Below, piece by piece: positions 1-7,082 of a stretch of DNA of 10,512 nt. The translations under genes and the position numbers were made by a program. Origin of the DNA: Desulfobacterales bacterium (GTDB lineage Bacteria; Desulfobacterota; DSM-4660; Desulfatiglandales; JALVZP01). The stretch lies in NCBI GenBank assembly GCA_027037575.1, contig JALVZP010000128.1, positions 1 through 10,512 of the forward strand, written 5' to 3'. Numbering within the stretch: position 1 is the stretch's first letter; each line of letters starts with the position of its first letter. Below the pieces are notes generated by a model. It had not been told where the DNA came from. It saw nothing but the letters and a program-made list of their open reading frames with translations, and ran no database searches.

Positions 1-1093
1 GCTGTTCAATCTCTTCTTTCTGATCTGTTATTCCAGGAAATACTAGGTAGTTTATCATTGTATAAAGTCCCATCTCTTTTGATACATGAACAGATTTTAT
101 CACATCCTCAAATTCATAGTCCTTTGGTCTATAATATGCTTCATATAAATTTTTTCTTACACTATTCATGCTTATCCTTATAGAATCAAGCCCACTTTCT
201 GCTATTATTTTTATCTTTTCTGGATCACTTCCATTTGTATTCAGATTTATTATTCCTCTTTTAGTCCTTTTTCTTATCTCCTTTATACTTTCTGCAATAA
301 GCTTATATTCCATTATAGGCTCTCCTTCACATCCCTGACCAAAGCTTACAATGGGATCAGGTGCATTTTCCAGGTGTATCACAGCAAGATTTACTATTTC
401 CTCCTTTGTTGGAGTAAACCTTATTCTTTCATGGGATGCTGGAAATGAGCCTTCTGGCTGAAATGAGAGACATCCAAGACATCTTGCATTACAGGATCTA
501 CTTACTGGAATTGGTGCTTCCCATCTTATGAAAAAAAGGTTCTTTGCAGCAAAGCAGTGATTGATTAGTGCGCAATCCATAAGGTGTTTTATTAATCTTC
601 CTGTAGGATATTTAGAGACATATTCCCTGATCTTTCTCACAAGCTTCCTATCATCATATTTTCTTGGATCCCATTTTGGGTTTTTTTCTACCCAAAATCC
701 ACATATCCAGTATCTATTATTTTTAAATCCAACTGCTGTATATGCCCAGGCAGGAAGGAAATACTTTTTTTTAAAATAATCCGCTGCTGGAAGATGGGTC
801 CTAACTATACCTGGCTCAGGAAATGCCGCAACTGCATTTACTTTCTCTCTTTTTCCATTTATCCTAACATAAGGGACTACTACATACTCTTTTGTTTTTG
901 GATCAACTCCAATAGGGGGACAGTCTGGAATGTAGAATAGCTTGCTATACTCTGGCATAGGCATAAGATCTTCTGGCTCAATAGGGTGTGGCTCAAGGCC
1001 TGAAAATCCTGCCATTTTATAATATGGATGATCATATATTTTTCCATCTTTATCAGAAAAAAGCATATTTGGAAGATAATCTAAATCTCCCAT
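1..1093 (-). CDS. Radical SAM protein, N-terminal part (runs off left edge)
   Basis: An uninterrupted minus-strand frame of 364 codons begins at ATG 1091-1093 and continues past base 1, so only the N-terminal part is seen. Residues 1-190 form an extension rich in Pro and aromatics, with no fold I recognise. The radical SAM core follows: C201-x3-C205-x2-C208 would bind the [4Fe-4S] cluster that cleaves S-adenosylmethionine. A GQGCEGEP stretch (252-259) sits where the SAM-binding GGEP-like motif is expected, and NLNTNG (283-288) and SIRISMNS (304-311) look like the next strands of the partial TIM barrel. Extra cysteines at 58, 131, 174, 180 and 255 could matter structurally. The start lies 2 nt after the era stop, so it is probably the next gene of that operon; the ribosome site is weak (AGGG). 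Substrate is unknown. The radical SAM assignment is firm, the specific function is not. Confidence 0.85.
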   Translation of the reverse strand, partial: MGDLDYLPNMLFSDKDGKIYDHPYYKMAGFSGLEPHPIEPEDLMPMPEYSKLFYIPDCPPIGVDPKTKEYVVVPYVRINGKREKVNAVAAFPEPGIVRTHLPAADYFKKKYFLPAWAYTAVGFKNNRYWICGFWVEKNPKWDPRKYDDRKLVRKIREYVSKYPTGRLIKHLMDCALINHCFAAKNLFFIRWEAPIPVSRSCNARCLGCLSFQPEGSFPASHERIRFTPTKEEIVNLAVIHLENAPDPIVSFGQGCEGEPIMEYKLIAESIKEIRKRTKRGIINLNTNGSDPEKIKIIAESGLDSIRISMNSVRKNLYEAYYRPKDYEFEDVIKSVHVSKEMGLYTMINYLVFPGITDQKEEIEQ

Positions 1094-1095
1094 AT

Positions 1096-1998
1096 CTAAA
1101 CCCTGTAACCTAATTTCCTTAATACATTTTCATCCTTTGTCCAATTCTTTTGGACCCTTACAAAAAGATCTAAATAGACTTTCTTTCCAAATAAAAATTC
1201 AAGTTCCTCTCTTGCTGCCTGTCCTATTTTTTTTATCATCCTCCCACCCTTTCCAATTATTATCTTTTTTTGTGAATTTGTTTCTACATATATCTTTGCA
1301 GATATAATAATCATATCCTTTTCTGGATCTTTCTGAACAAACTCTACCTCCACAGCAGATGAATATGGAATCTCCTGTTTTGTGAAAAAGAATATCTTTT
1401 CCCTTATTATTTCTGCAATCACAAATTCAAGTGGTTGATCTGTTTTCATATCTTCTGGATAGAACATAGGACCTGGTTTAAGATGCTTCTTTATTTCATC
1501 TATTAATCTATCCAATCCATCATTCTTTAGGGCAGAAATAGGAACAATTGCATCAAATGGATATAAATCCTTTAGTTTATCTATCATTGGAAGAAGATCT
1601 TGCTTTCTTATAAGATCAATCTTATTTATCACCAAGATAGTGGGTTTTCCAAGCTCCTCTAATTTCTCTATAATTCTTTCTACCTCTGGATCATCAGGAT
1701 GTTGTGCATCTATCATAAGAAGTATGAGATCTACATCCTTCATTGCCGAAAATGCAGTATCTATCATGCTCTTATTGAGCAGTGTCTTTACATAGTCATG
1801 TATACCAGGCGTATCTACAAATATAATCTGAAAGTTTTTTCCATGATACACTCCAACAATCCTATTTCTTGTTGTCTGAGGCTTTGGAGTAACAATAGAG
1901 ATTTTTGAGCCAAGAAGATTATTTAAGAGTGTTGATTTTCCCACATTCGTTGGACCAACTATTGCTACAAAACCTGATAAAAATTCTTCTTTGTTCAT
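1096..1998 (-). CDS. era: GTPase Era
   Basis: A 300-residue protein of normal Era length. Era is a GTPase that binds 16S rRNA near its 3' end and assists 30S subunit maturation at the inner face of the membrane. The GTPase domain shows G1 GPTNVGKST (15-23), a KPQTTRNRI effector loop (39-47), G3 DTPG (62-65), G4 NKID (125-128) and G5 SAL (155-157). The C-terminal KH domain carries IIIGKGG (247-252), followed by the usual ending with KNW and LGY. The ATG at 1998 is chosen because AAGGGG (2005-2010) lies 6 nt upstream. A TTG 15 nt further up sits on that Shine-Dalgarno and is unlikely. The start comes 1 nt after the stop of the upstream radical SAM gene, which implies translational coupling. No missing residues were noticed. 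Confidence 0.97.
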   Translation of the reverse strand: MNKEEFLSGFVAIVGPTNVGKSTLLNNLLGSKISIVTPKPQTTRNRIVGVYHGKNFQIIFVDTPGIHDYVKTLLNKSMIDTAFSAMKDVDLILLMIDAQHPDDPEVERIIEKLEELGKPTILVINKIDLIRKQDLLPMIDKLKDLYPFDAIVPISALKNDGLDRLIDEIKKHLKPGPMFYPEDMKTDQPLEFVIAEIIREKIFFFTKQEIPYSSAVEVEFVQKDPEKDMIIISAKIYVETNSQKKIIIGKGGRMIKKIGQAAREELEFLFGKKVYLDLFVRVQKNWTKDENVLRKLGYRV

Positions 1999-1999
1999 C

Positions 2000-3019
2000 T
2001 TATACCCCTTCAATCCTTATTTTTTCTTCCTTAAGAGAGGCATCAGGGAGTATTTTCAAAATTTTTATTCCTGTCTCTGATTCGATCAGCTTTATCCCTT
2101 GATTCTTATATCCCCTTACAAGAGGAATAAGGTTTGGATAAACAAATATACTTGTGCTTGCTTTATCTTTTAAGTTTCTAAGCATCGGCAAAATTCTATT
2201 TTTTATAAGCATTTTAGATCTCACAAGAAAACCAAAAGATGGATGCCATGGGCCAGCAACTATATTCCTTTTCAAAGATTCAGAATTCATTAACCCTATC
2301 CTTATTACAGGTATTCCTCTCTCTTCTAATTCCTTTAAGGCATCTGAGCAGATATCAACTGCCTCCTCTAAGCTAAGAGGAGTATATTTTCCTTCTCTAT
2401 ACATCCTTTCGAGTTCTGTCCCTTTTACAACAACAGTAGGATATAGCCTTACCATATCGGGATGAAGGTTTATCACTTTTTTTATTGTATTCATAAAGGT
2501 TTCTTTTGTATCACCTGGGAGACCTGCCATAATCTGGATTCCAACCTGAAAACCTGCTTCTTTAAGCTTATAAAGAGATTCAATTGTATCCTTAGATGTA
2601 TGTCCTCTTTTTGAAAGGGTAAGAACATTATCATCCAAAGATTGAACACCAAGCTCAACAGTATTTACATTATGTTCCTTCAGGATATCTATAATATGAT
2701 CATTTATGGAATCAGGCCTTGTAGAGATCCTTATGCTTTCTATTATGCCTTTTTCTATATAGTATCTAATAACTTCTAAGAGACTTTTCATATACTTTAT
2801 AGGAAGATTTGTGAAAGTGCCTCCATAGAATGCCACTTCTATTTTATCTTTCCACCTTTTTGATCTGATAGCAGTCTCTATGGTATCCTTTACTTTGTCT
2901 ATATCAACCTTTATGCTTCCTGTTATCTTTTTTTGATCACAAAATACACACTTATGTGGACATCCTTGATTAGATATAAATATAGGAACAATAAATCTTT
3001 TTAATCTCTTTTTAGCCAC
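2000..3019 (-). CDS. Elp3/HemN-like radical SAM protein
   Basis: A 339-residue radical SAM enzyme of unknown substrate. The cluster motif is C20-x3-C24-x2-C27 (in GCPHKCVFC). It is followed by YGGTF (65-69), STRPD (99-103), ELGVQS (122-127) and AGLPGD (165-170), the pattern of the Elp3/MiaB/HemN-type core. It is too short to contain the C-terminal acetyltransferase domain of true Elp3, so an 'elongator' label would refer only to the radical SAM domain. A GTG start at 3017-3019 is chosen because AGGAGG lies 7 nt upstream inside rnc, and no better ATG precedes the cysteines. The gene overlaps the end of rnc by 19 bp and its stop is 1 nt before era. Placement between rnc and era suggests an RNA- or translation-related role, but that is only inference from context. 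Confidence 0.9.
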   Translation of the reverse strand: MAKKRLKRFIVPIFISNQGCPHKCVFCDQKKITGSIKVDIDKVKDTIETAIRSKRWKDKIEVAFYGGTFTNLPIKYMKSLLEVIRYYIEKGIIESIRISTRPDSINDHIIDILKEHNVNTVELGVQSLDDNVLTLSKRGHTSKDTIESLYKLKEAGFQVGIQIMAGLPGDTKETFMNTIKKVINLHPDMVRLYPTVVVKGTELERMYREGKYTPLSLEEAVDICSDALKELEERGIPVIRIGLMNSESLKRNIVAGPWHPSFGFLVRSKMLIKNRILPMLRNLKDKASTSIFVYPNLIPLVRGYKNQGIKLIESETGIKILKILPDASLKEEKIRIEGV

Positions 3020-3696
3020 TTAAGTCCCTCCTTTGCTGCCATTTTTTCTGCTTCTTTTTTACTTCCTCCTACACCTTCCCCAACAAGTCTTCCTTTAATA
3101 AAAAGACCTACTTTGAATGTTTTTCTGTGAGGAGGTCCTTTTTCTTCTATGATTCTATATTCAGGCAATGTCTTATAAATCTTCTGAACCTCCTCTTGCA
3201 ATTGGGATTTATAGTCTTTAAAAATTTCTTCATTTTCTTCTAGATATTCTTTAAATATCTTTTCCACCACTTCAAAGGTATATGAAAAACCCGCATCTAA
3301 ATAAATTGCACCAAATAATGCCTCAACAGCATCTGAAAGTATAGATATGTTTTTTCTACCACCAGCTTTCTCTTCTCCTTTTCCAAGAAGAATAATTTCA
3401 TCTAATCCAAGCTTCTTTGCGATCTTGGAAAGCCCTTTTTCAGATACTATGGAAGCTCTAAGTTTACTAAGCTCTCCCTCCTTTGCTTCTGGAAATCTTT
3501 TTATAAGTATATGTGCAATAGCAAGGTTTAAAACAGCATCTCCTAAAAATTCCAATATTTCATTACTTTCTCTCTTTTTCTTAGTCTCATTTAAATAAGA
3601 AGAGTGTGTAAGTGCCTTTAAAAGAAGAGAGTGATTCTTAAATTTATAGCCTAAATTAATGTACAGTTTCTTTATCTCCATTACTTCATATATCAT
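3001..3696 (-). CDS. rnc: Ribonuclease III
   Basis: A 231-residue double-strand-specific endoribonuclease that processes rRNA precursors and structured mRNAs in the cytoplasm. The catalytic domain contains the signature NEILEFLGDAV (45-55), with metal-binding Glu49 and Asp53, and the second acidic pair Asp122/Glu125 in SDAVEALFGAIYLD. A double-stranded RNA-binding domain covers about 163-231 and ends with the typical GSKKEAEKMAAKEGL helix. Length and order match bacterial RNase III. The ATG at 3696 has only a weak upstream GGGA; an alternative ATG five codons later has no better site. This is the first gene of the minus-strand operon, diverging from the dsr operon, and it overlaps the next gene by 19 bp. 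The rnc-era linkage is a widespread bacterial arrangement. Confidence 0.97.
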   Translation of the reverse strand: MIYEVMEIKKLYINLGYKFKNHSLLLKALTHSSYLNETKKKRESNEILEFLGDAVLNLAIAHILIKRFPEAKEGELSKLRASIVSEKGLSKIAKKLGLDEIILLGKGEEKAGGRKNISILSDAVEALFGAIYLDAGFSYTFEVVEKIFKEYLEENEEIFKDYKSQLQEEVQKIYKTLPEYRIIEEKGPPHRKTFKVGLFIKGRLVGEGVGGSKKEAEKMAAKEGLKWLKRD

Positions 3697-3716
3697 ACCA
3701 TTTTTCCCAATAATCT

Positions 3717-3722
3717 ATTATA
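3717..3722 (-). promoter_or_regulatory. Candidate -10 element for the rnc operon
   Basis: On the minus strand the hexamer TATAAT lies about 20 nt upstream of the rnc ATG, in an A-rich stretch. No convincing -35 sits at 16-18 nt spacing; the best is TCAAGA, matching 3 of 6. This would give a 5' leader of only about 14 nt. It partly shares the intergenic region with the divergent dsr promoter. Confidence 0.35.
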
Positions 3723-3742
3723 TTTTTTTGATAAATTTTTTC

Positions 3743-3771
3743 TTGACACAAACCTTTTCTTTTTTTATAGA
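3743..3771 (+). promoter_or_regulatory. Sigma70-type promoter of the dsr operon
   Basis: TTGACA (3743-3748) and TATAGA (3766-3771) are separated by exactly 17 bp, close to the housekeeping sigma consensus. Transcription would start near 3778, about 25 nt before the first gene. No clear operator palindrome is seen between 3772 and 3804. A constitutive, strong promoter would fit a core respiratory operon. Confidence 0.75.
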
Positions 3772-3804
3772 GCATTCTCAAAAATAAGGGTAGGCAAAAA
3801 GGTG

Positions 3805-4314
3805 ATGAGTTTAGTAGAGGAATTAAAGAAAAAAAGTTCAAAGATTTTAAAAAAGTGGCAAGATTCATTAATAGCTTCTTATCCAGAGGATACACAACAT
3901 TTTTTAAAGAAAGAAAAGGATAAATTTGCCAATCCTGTTGGATATATCTTTAAAAATGAATTGGAAAGGCTATATAATGGATTTGTAGATGAAGATCAGG
4001 ATAAGATTAATTCATCATTGACTGAAATTATAAGAGTAAGAGCAGTTCAAGACTTTTTCCCATCTGCAGCAATTAACTTTATCTTAGAACTGAAAGAGAT
4101 CATCAAAAATGAAACTAACTGGGAATCCTTTTCAATAGAAGAAAAGGAAGCTTTGGATAAAAAAATTACCTCTTTACTTCTCTTGGCGTTTGATATATAT
4201 GAACAATGTCGTCAGAAGCTTTATGATCTCAGAGTACATGAAGTAAAAAAGCATGTAATGGGTCTTTTAAAAATGGCTAATTTGGTATATGAAATCCCTG
4301 ATCCAACAAAATAA
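3805..4314 (+). CDS. RsbRD N-terminal domain-like protein, first gene of dsr operon
   Basis: A soluble, mostly helical protein of 169 residues with no signal peptide, membrane segment or cysteine-rich motif. The opening (MSLVEELKKKSSKILKKWQD) and the following helices resemble the RsbRD_N domain family, named after the N-terminal sensory domain of RsbR-type regulators of stressosomes. No STAS domain follows, so it is a stand-alone domain. The adjacent GTG (3802) and ATG (3805) are both possible starts. AAGGGTAGG at 3786-3794 is a plausible ribosome site for either, and I take the ATG. The gene is the first after the promoter and ends 16 nt before dsrM, so it is probably co-transcribed. I recall similar proteins ahead of dsrM in other Desulfobacterota. 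The role is unknown; sensing, assembly or regulation of the complex are guesses. Confidence 0.75.
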   Translation: MSLVEELKKKSSKILKKWQDSLIASYPEDTQHFLKKEKDKFANPVGYIFKNELERLYNGFVDEDQDKINSSLTEIIRVRAVQDFFPSAAINFILELKEIIKNETNWESFSIEEKEALDKKITSLLLLAFDIYEQCRQKLYDLRVHEVKKHVMGLLKMANLVYEIPDPTK

Positions 4315-4330
4315 AAGAGGGGTGTAATTC

Positions 4331-5425
4331 ATGAACTTCTTAGTAGGACTAATATTTTCGGCAATAGTAGCAATTGTTGTTTTGCTTGTTCCATGGATTG
4401 GTGTGGGTGTCTTACATCTATATACTATATTTGGCATAGTTGTTCCTTATCTGGCTATTCTTATATTCTTAATTGGAATGATTCTTAGGGTAATTGATTG
4501 GGGGAGATCTCCAGTTCCATTTCGTATTCCCACAACAGCAGGCCAGCAGTGGTCTTTCCCCTGGATAAAACATAGCTGGATAGAAAATCCAAAAGATTCA
4601 AAGGGTGTTATAGTAAGAATGGCCCTTGAGGTGCTTTGCTTTAGATCCCTTTTCAGAAATGTCCGTTTAGAATATAGAAGGATAGAAAATCTCCCAAAAG
4701 TAGCATTTGAATGGGAAAAATGGCTATGGATGGCAGCAATTGCATTTCATTATTCTTTCTTGGTTATATTTTTAAGGCATTTCAGGTTCTTTACTAATCC
4801 AATCCCATCTTTCGTCAAGATCATCGAGAAATTAGATGGCTTTTTCCAAGCTGGTGTTCTTCCAATCCCGGGTCTTACTATACCAGAAGTATATATTACA
4901 GATCTGCTTCTTTTAGCAGCAGTAACATATCTTCTTTTAAGAAGGCTCTATATTCCACAGGTAAGATATGTTTCTCTTCCATCTGACTATTTTCCCCTTT
5001 TCCTTATCTTGGGAATCGGGACAACAGGGGTTCTTATGAGATATTTCCTAAGGGTAGATGTAACAAAAGTAAAAGAGCTTGCCTTTGGACTATTTAAGTT
5101 CCATCCACATGTCCCAGATGGAATAGGAACTATCTTCTTTATCCACCTCTTCTTTGTATGCACTCTTATTGCATACATCCCATTTAGTAAGATCTGTCAT
5201 ATGGCAGGGATATTCTTAAGTCCTACAAGGAATCTTTCAAATAACAGTAGATTTAAGAGACACATAAATCCATGGGATAACAAGCCTGCTTGGGAATATC
5301 CAGGAATGGTCCATACATATGAAGAATATGAGGAAGAGTTTAGAGATGTCATGATAGAAGCTGGAATACCTGTAGAAAAGATGCCAGAAAAGAAAGAAGA
5401 AGAAAAACCAGAACAAGAACAATAA
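4331..5425 (+). CDS. dsrM: Sulfite reduction-associated complex subunit DsrM (NarI-type cytochrome b)
   Basis: A 364-residue inner-membrane diheme cytochrome b of the NarI/HdrE type. It carries electrons between the menaquinone pool or the periplasmic subunits and cytoplasmic DsrK. Membrane helices are visible at about 4-27, 34-53, 132-150, 189-204, 220-239 and 266-285. Histidines 140 and 150 in one helix (FHYSFLVIFLRH) and 272 and 290 in another (HLFFVCTLIAYIPFSKICH) are the likely heme b ligands, as in the NarI family. The N-terminal pair of helices and the loop at 55-130 are DsrM-like additions. The C-terminus (about 320-364) is cytoplasmic and ends in a Glu/Lys/Pro-rich tail. The start has GAGGGG (4317-4322) 8 nt upstream. 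It lies 13 nt before dsrK, consistent with the two proteins acting as a module. Confidence 0.95.
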   Translation: MNFLVGLIFSAIVAIVVLLVPWIGVGVLHLYTIFGIVVPYLAILIFLIGMILRVIDWGRSPVPFRIPTTAGQQWSFPWIKHSWIENPKDSKGVIVRMALEVLCFRSLFRNVRLEYRRIENLPKVAFEWEKWLWMAAIAFHYSFLVIFLRHFRFFTNPIPSFVKIIEKLDGFFQAGVLPIPGLTIPEVYITDLLLLAAVTYLLLRRLYIPQVRYVSLPSDYFPLFLILGIGTTGVLMRYFLRVDVTKVKELAFGLFKFHPHVPDGIGTIFFIHLFFVCTLIAYIPFSKICHMAGIFLSPTRNLSNNSRFKRHINPWDNKPAWEYPGMVHTYEEYEEEFRDVMIEAGIPVEKMPEKKEEEKPEQEQ

Positions 5426-5438
5426 GGAGAGGTAAAAA

Positions 5439-7082
5439 ATGCGTCCAAAGAATGTGCCAGAACCAGAAGAATTATCAAAGATTGATCATAAGCCACCACT
5501 TTTTGAAAGCTGGATGGATAAGAAGCCAGAATTCAAACCAGGATTTTATTGCTATGGTGCAAAGGCAAAGAATATTGCTGCAGTAGGAATGCCCAATCCA
5601 AGGGATTGGAGTCCTACAGATGAGGATTGGAAGCTCCCTGAAAACTGGAAAGAGATATTCCTGAATGGAATGAAGGAGAGACTTGAAAAATACCGCTCTT
5701 TCAAACTTTTTATGGACATATGTGTAAGATGTGGTGCATGTGCTGATAAGTGTCATTATTTTATTGGTTCTGGTGATCCTAAAAATATGCCAGTCCTCAG
5801 GGCAGAACTTCTTCGTTCTGTCTATAGAAAATATTTCACCACAGGTGGAAAACTTTTTGGAAAACTTGCAGGAGCAAGAGAACTTACGTTCGATGTCTTA
5901 AAAGAAATCTGGTATTACCTCTACCAGTGTTCTGAATGTAGACGCTGTTCCCTATTTTGTCCTTATGGAATAGATACTGCAGAGATAACCATTCTTGGAA
6001 GGGAACTTACAAATCTACTTGGGTTAAATACAGACTGGATTCAGGCATCTGTTGCAAACTGCTATAGAACAGGGAATCACATTGGTCTTCAGCCTCATGC
6101 ATACAAGGATATGATAGAGTTTTTATGTGATGAATGTGAGGAGGTTACAGGAATAAGGCCACAGCCTCAATTTAATAAGAAAGGTGCAGAAATACTGTTT
6201 GTTACTCCATCAGGTGATGTATTTGCAGATCCAGGAACATATACATGTATGGGTTATCTGCTTCTATTCCATTACCTACAAGAAGAATATGGTTTTGATA
6301 TTACCTGGAGTACATATGCATCAGAAGGTGGAAACTTTGGTTACTTTACCTCTCATGAGATGGCAAAGAGGCTCCATGCAAAGATATATATGGAGGCAAA
6401 GAGGCTTGGAGTAAAATGGATACTTGGTGGCGAATGTGGGCATATGTGGCGTCTTCTTAATCAGTATATAGACACATTTAATGGGCCACCAGACTATTTA
6501 GAAGAGCCAGTATCTCCAATAACAGGAACAAAGTTTGAACATGCAAAGGGGCATAAGATTGTCCACATCGTGGAGTTTACTGCCGATCTTATAAGGCATA
6601 ACAAGTTAAAGCTTGATCCAAGCAGAAATGACCATCTTGTATTGACCTTCCATGATTCCTGTAATCCTGCAAGAGGAATGGGATTCTTTGAAGAGCCAAG
6701 ATATGTAATAAAGAGTGTATGTAGAAACTTCTATGAGATGCCTTCAAATACAATTAGAGAACAGACATTCTGCTGTGGAAGTGGCGCTGGTCTTAATGCA
6801 GGTGAGAATATGGAGCTCAGGATGAGAGGAGGGCTTCCAAGGGCAAATGCAGTAAAGTATGTGCATGAGAAATATGGTGTGAACATGATGGCATGTATCT
6901 GTGCAATAGATAGGGCTGCACTTCCTGTCCTTATGCAATATTGGGTTCCAGAAGTGGATATTACAGGTGTTCATGAGCTTGTAGGAAATGCATTGGTGTT
7001 TAAAAATGAAAAGAAAAGGACTACAGACCTACGAGGAAATCCCTTCGTAGGTGCAGAGGAGGAGCAAGGGGATGCTGTATGA
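5439..7082 (+). CDS. dsrK: Sulfite reduction-associated complex subunit DsrK (HdrD-like Fe-S protein)
   Basis: A 547-residue cytoplasmic iron-sulfur protein, homologous to HdrD of heterodisulfide reductase, thought to reduce the DsrC trisulfide made by DsrAB. Two [4Fe-4S] ferredoxin motifs are clear: C95-x2-C98-x2-C101-x3-C105 and C164-x2-C167-x2-C170-x3-C174. The catalytic CCG-type region follows: GGECGHMW (331-337), HDSCNPARG (405-413), CCGSGAG (445-451) and C486-I-C488 near the C-terminus, which would hold the special non-cubane-like cluster. The last pair is CxC rather than the CxxC of the general motif. AGGAG (5425-5429) lies 9 nt upstream of the start. The stop overlaps the start of dsrJ by 11 bp. 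A hairpin is encoded in the last codons. The assignment is secure from size, motif order and operon position. Confidence 0.96.
   Translation: MRPKNVPEPEELSKIDHKPPLFESWMDKKPEFKPGFYCYGAKAKNIAAVGMPNPRDWSPTDEDWKLPENWKEIFLNGMKERLEKYRSFKLFMDICVRCGACADKCHYFIGSGDPKNMPVLRAELLRSVYRKYFTTGGKLFGKLAGARELTFDVLKEIWYYLYQCSECRRCSLFCPYGIDTAEITILGRELTNLLGLNTDWIQASVANCYRTGNHIGLQPHAYKDMIEFLCDECEEVTGIRPQPQFNKKGAEILFVTPSGDVFADPGTYTCMGYLLLFHYLQEEYGFDITWSTYASEGGNFGYFTSHEMAKRLHAKIYMEAKRLGVKWILGGECGHMWRLLNQYIDTFNGPPDYLEEPVSPITGTKFEHAKGHKIVHIVEFTADLIRHNKLKLDPSRNDHLVLTFHDSCNPARGMGFFEEPRYVIKSVCRNFYEMPSNTIREQTFCCGSGAGLNAGENMELRMRGGLPRANAVKYVHEKYGVNMMACICAIDRAALPVLMQYWVPEVDITGVHELVGNALVFKNEKKRTTDLRGNPFVGAEEEQGDAV
7027..7052 (+). 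other. Hairpin at the dsrK/dsrJ junction
   Basis: ACCTACGA (7027-7034) pairs exactly with TCGTAGGT (7045-7052). A G-T and a G-C pair extend the stem to 10 bp around a 6-nt loop. It lies inside the last codons of dsrK and ends 4 nt before the AGGAGG that serves dsrJ. It has no following T-run, so it is not an intrinsic terminator. A role in translation or mRNA stability of the downstream segment is possible but unproven. Confidence 0.5.

Noticed and set aside
561..779. Plus-strand open frame of 72 codons
   Set aside because: It lies antisense to the clear radical SAM frame, has no ribosome site and no recognisable motif.
1999..2013. TTG start that would lengthen Era by five residues
   Set aside because: The AAGGGG ribosome site lies directly on this TTG region; the ATG at 1998 has proper 6-nt spacing and gives the usual Era length.
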